Below, piece after piece: positions 63,071-64,000 of a stretch of 64,000 nucleotides of DNA. Numbering within the stretch: the first letter of the stretch is position 1; each line of letters opens with the position of its first letter. Source of the DNA: Diplonema papillatum (Eukaryota > Euglenozoa > Diplonemea > Diplonemida > Diplonemidae); assembly GCA_030068145.1 (NCBI GenBank), contig JAPJBO010000495.1:1-64000 (forward strand). The letters are read 5' to 3'. The position numbers and the translations under genes were made by a program. The notes below the pieces were generated by a model. The model had not been told where the DNA came from. It searched no databases and saw only the letters and a program-made list of their open reading frames with translations.

Positions 63071-63841
63071 CTTGAGCGGCGCCAATCCGAGCGCACACAG
63101 CAGCAGTGACGCGTCGGCAGTATTTGCACTTCAGGATGGGGCTGCCGTCATGAGCGTCGACGGCTAGCGAGTGTCGGCAGAGGGTGCAGTGGTCGGAGCA
63201 AGCTTGATTTCATGCGTACCAAAGAAAACAAAACGGACAGGGCGCTCCCTGTGTTTGTGCGCACTGCCTTCGACCCAAGTTCGCTTGAGAATCCATCTTT
63301 GTTTTTTTCTTTTTTTGGGGTGTGGCTCGGGCACACCCTCTTTAACACCAGCTTCTGAGGCTGGACCTCACCACTTTTCGCGTTTATTGTGGTTTAGAGG
63401 TTCGGTGTTTTAGGTTCTCCGGTTGACCATTGAGGCTGGGAGGCGGGTAGTATGTGATGTAGGCACGGTTGCACCCTTTAACTACGGCTAGCCAAGCCAC
63501 TTTTACCTCCCTACCGAGTTTGTAACTACCTACCGAGTTTGTGATTCAACGTGACCGACGTCGTTGTACGCAGAACCTATTATTATCTGATGTAGCATTT
63601 GGCTTTCCAGAACGGGTAGAGTGAACGGCCCTTCTGTTTCCTTTGTGACGACGCCATCGTTTTGTTTCTGTCGCCCACCCTCTCCTATCTATCATCTAGC
63701 GTTTTCTTTTGTGTTTCCGGCGATAATCGCGCAGGCAGTTTTTTTTTTTCTTTTCTTTTCTTTTTTTTTCTGGGGGGGAAAATCTTAGTTTCGTGTTCAG
63801 GCGCTACTTGCCTCTAGCCGGGGGGGGGGGGGGGGGGGGGG
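63071..63841. other. No gene recognised; module-like repeat and G run
   Basis: 63,395-63,440 carries a module-M relative ('CTCCGGTTGACCATTGAGG'). A G run lies at 63,820-63,841. Confidence 0.45.
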
Positions 63842-64000
63842 GAATACTCAGGGTTTGAGCTGGTGTCGAATGGGCTCAAGCAGGCCCTCATCGCCCTCGA
63901 GACCGTGGCAACTGTTGTCGCCAACACACATGAGGGGAACACGGCTACTGGAAGTTGCCGTGAAAGCAAAGTTTGGGCTTGTTGGCAAGGTGTCCGCAAG
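63842..64000 (+). CDS. Partial exon running off the window
   Basis: Open to the edge in one frame, reading 'FELVSNGLKQALIALETVAT' and 'VVANTHEGNTATGSCRES'. Protein-like, family unknown, 5' side unknown because of the G run. Confidence 0.35.

Overview
The window looks like nuclear DNA of a unicellular eukaryote, probably an alga or related protist. The evidence is GT-AG introns, pieces of eukaryote-type 18S and 28S rRNA, and very dense repeats: minisatellites, microsatellites, foldbacks, DNA transposons, retroposons and retroelement ORFs. The base composition is mixed and close to balanced, with a GC-rich retroelement block at the left. No operons, Shine-Dalgarno sites or CRISPR arrays were seen. 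A chromerid- or dinoflagellate-like alveolate is only a guess; the sequence does not settle the lineage.

Layout: 0-4.8 kb is a head-to-tail array of a reverse transcriptase/RNase H element bounded by (GA)n. 5.9-8.0 kb is a TIR transposon with TA target duplication, and its empty site is preserved at 23.8 kb. 9.4-15 kb holds minisatellites, a LINE fragment, a tRNA-like 361-bp triplicate, a TTAA-type MITE and two related genes for small proteins, one of them Cys-rich. 16-21 kb holds broken coding stretches plus scattered 18S and 28S pieces. 22-27.4 kb holds small ORFs and a SHOCT-like/proline-rich gene between minisatellite arrays. 27.8-38.4 kb holds the best host gene, a minus-strand nucleotidyltransferase of the non-canonical poly(A)/poly(U) polymerase family. 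Its five exons all join in phase, and its introns are filled with tandem arrays. 39-50 kb is a mosaic of TIR elements, foldbacks and a 112-bp satellite. 50-56 kb has two more 28S pieces, one of them next to a second TA-type transposon. 56-64 kb has a repeat-bearing ORF, one good orphan exon, more dispersed modules and a long (AGT)n tract.

How the parts relate: most of the DNA is made of a limited set of dispersed modules. I use these names. M = the 'GTTAAAGTTCGCTTGAAA' module. S1/S2 = retroposons ending in A-rich tails. H, B, C, E and T = other dispersed repeats. Several intron arrays in the polymerase gene are built from sequence lying directly beside its own splice sites, and module M sits just upstream of two of its 3' splice sites. 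The rRNA pieces at different places overlap or abut when put in rRNA order, as if one rDNA sequence had been cut at shared points and scattered.
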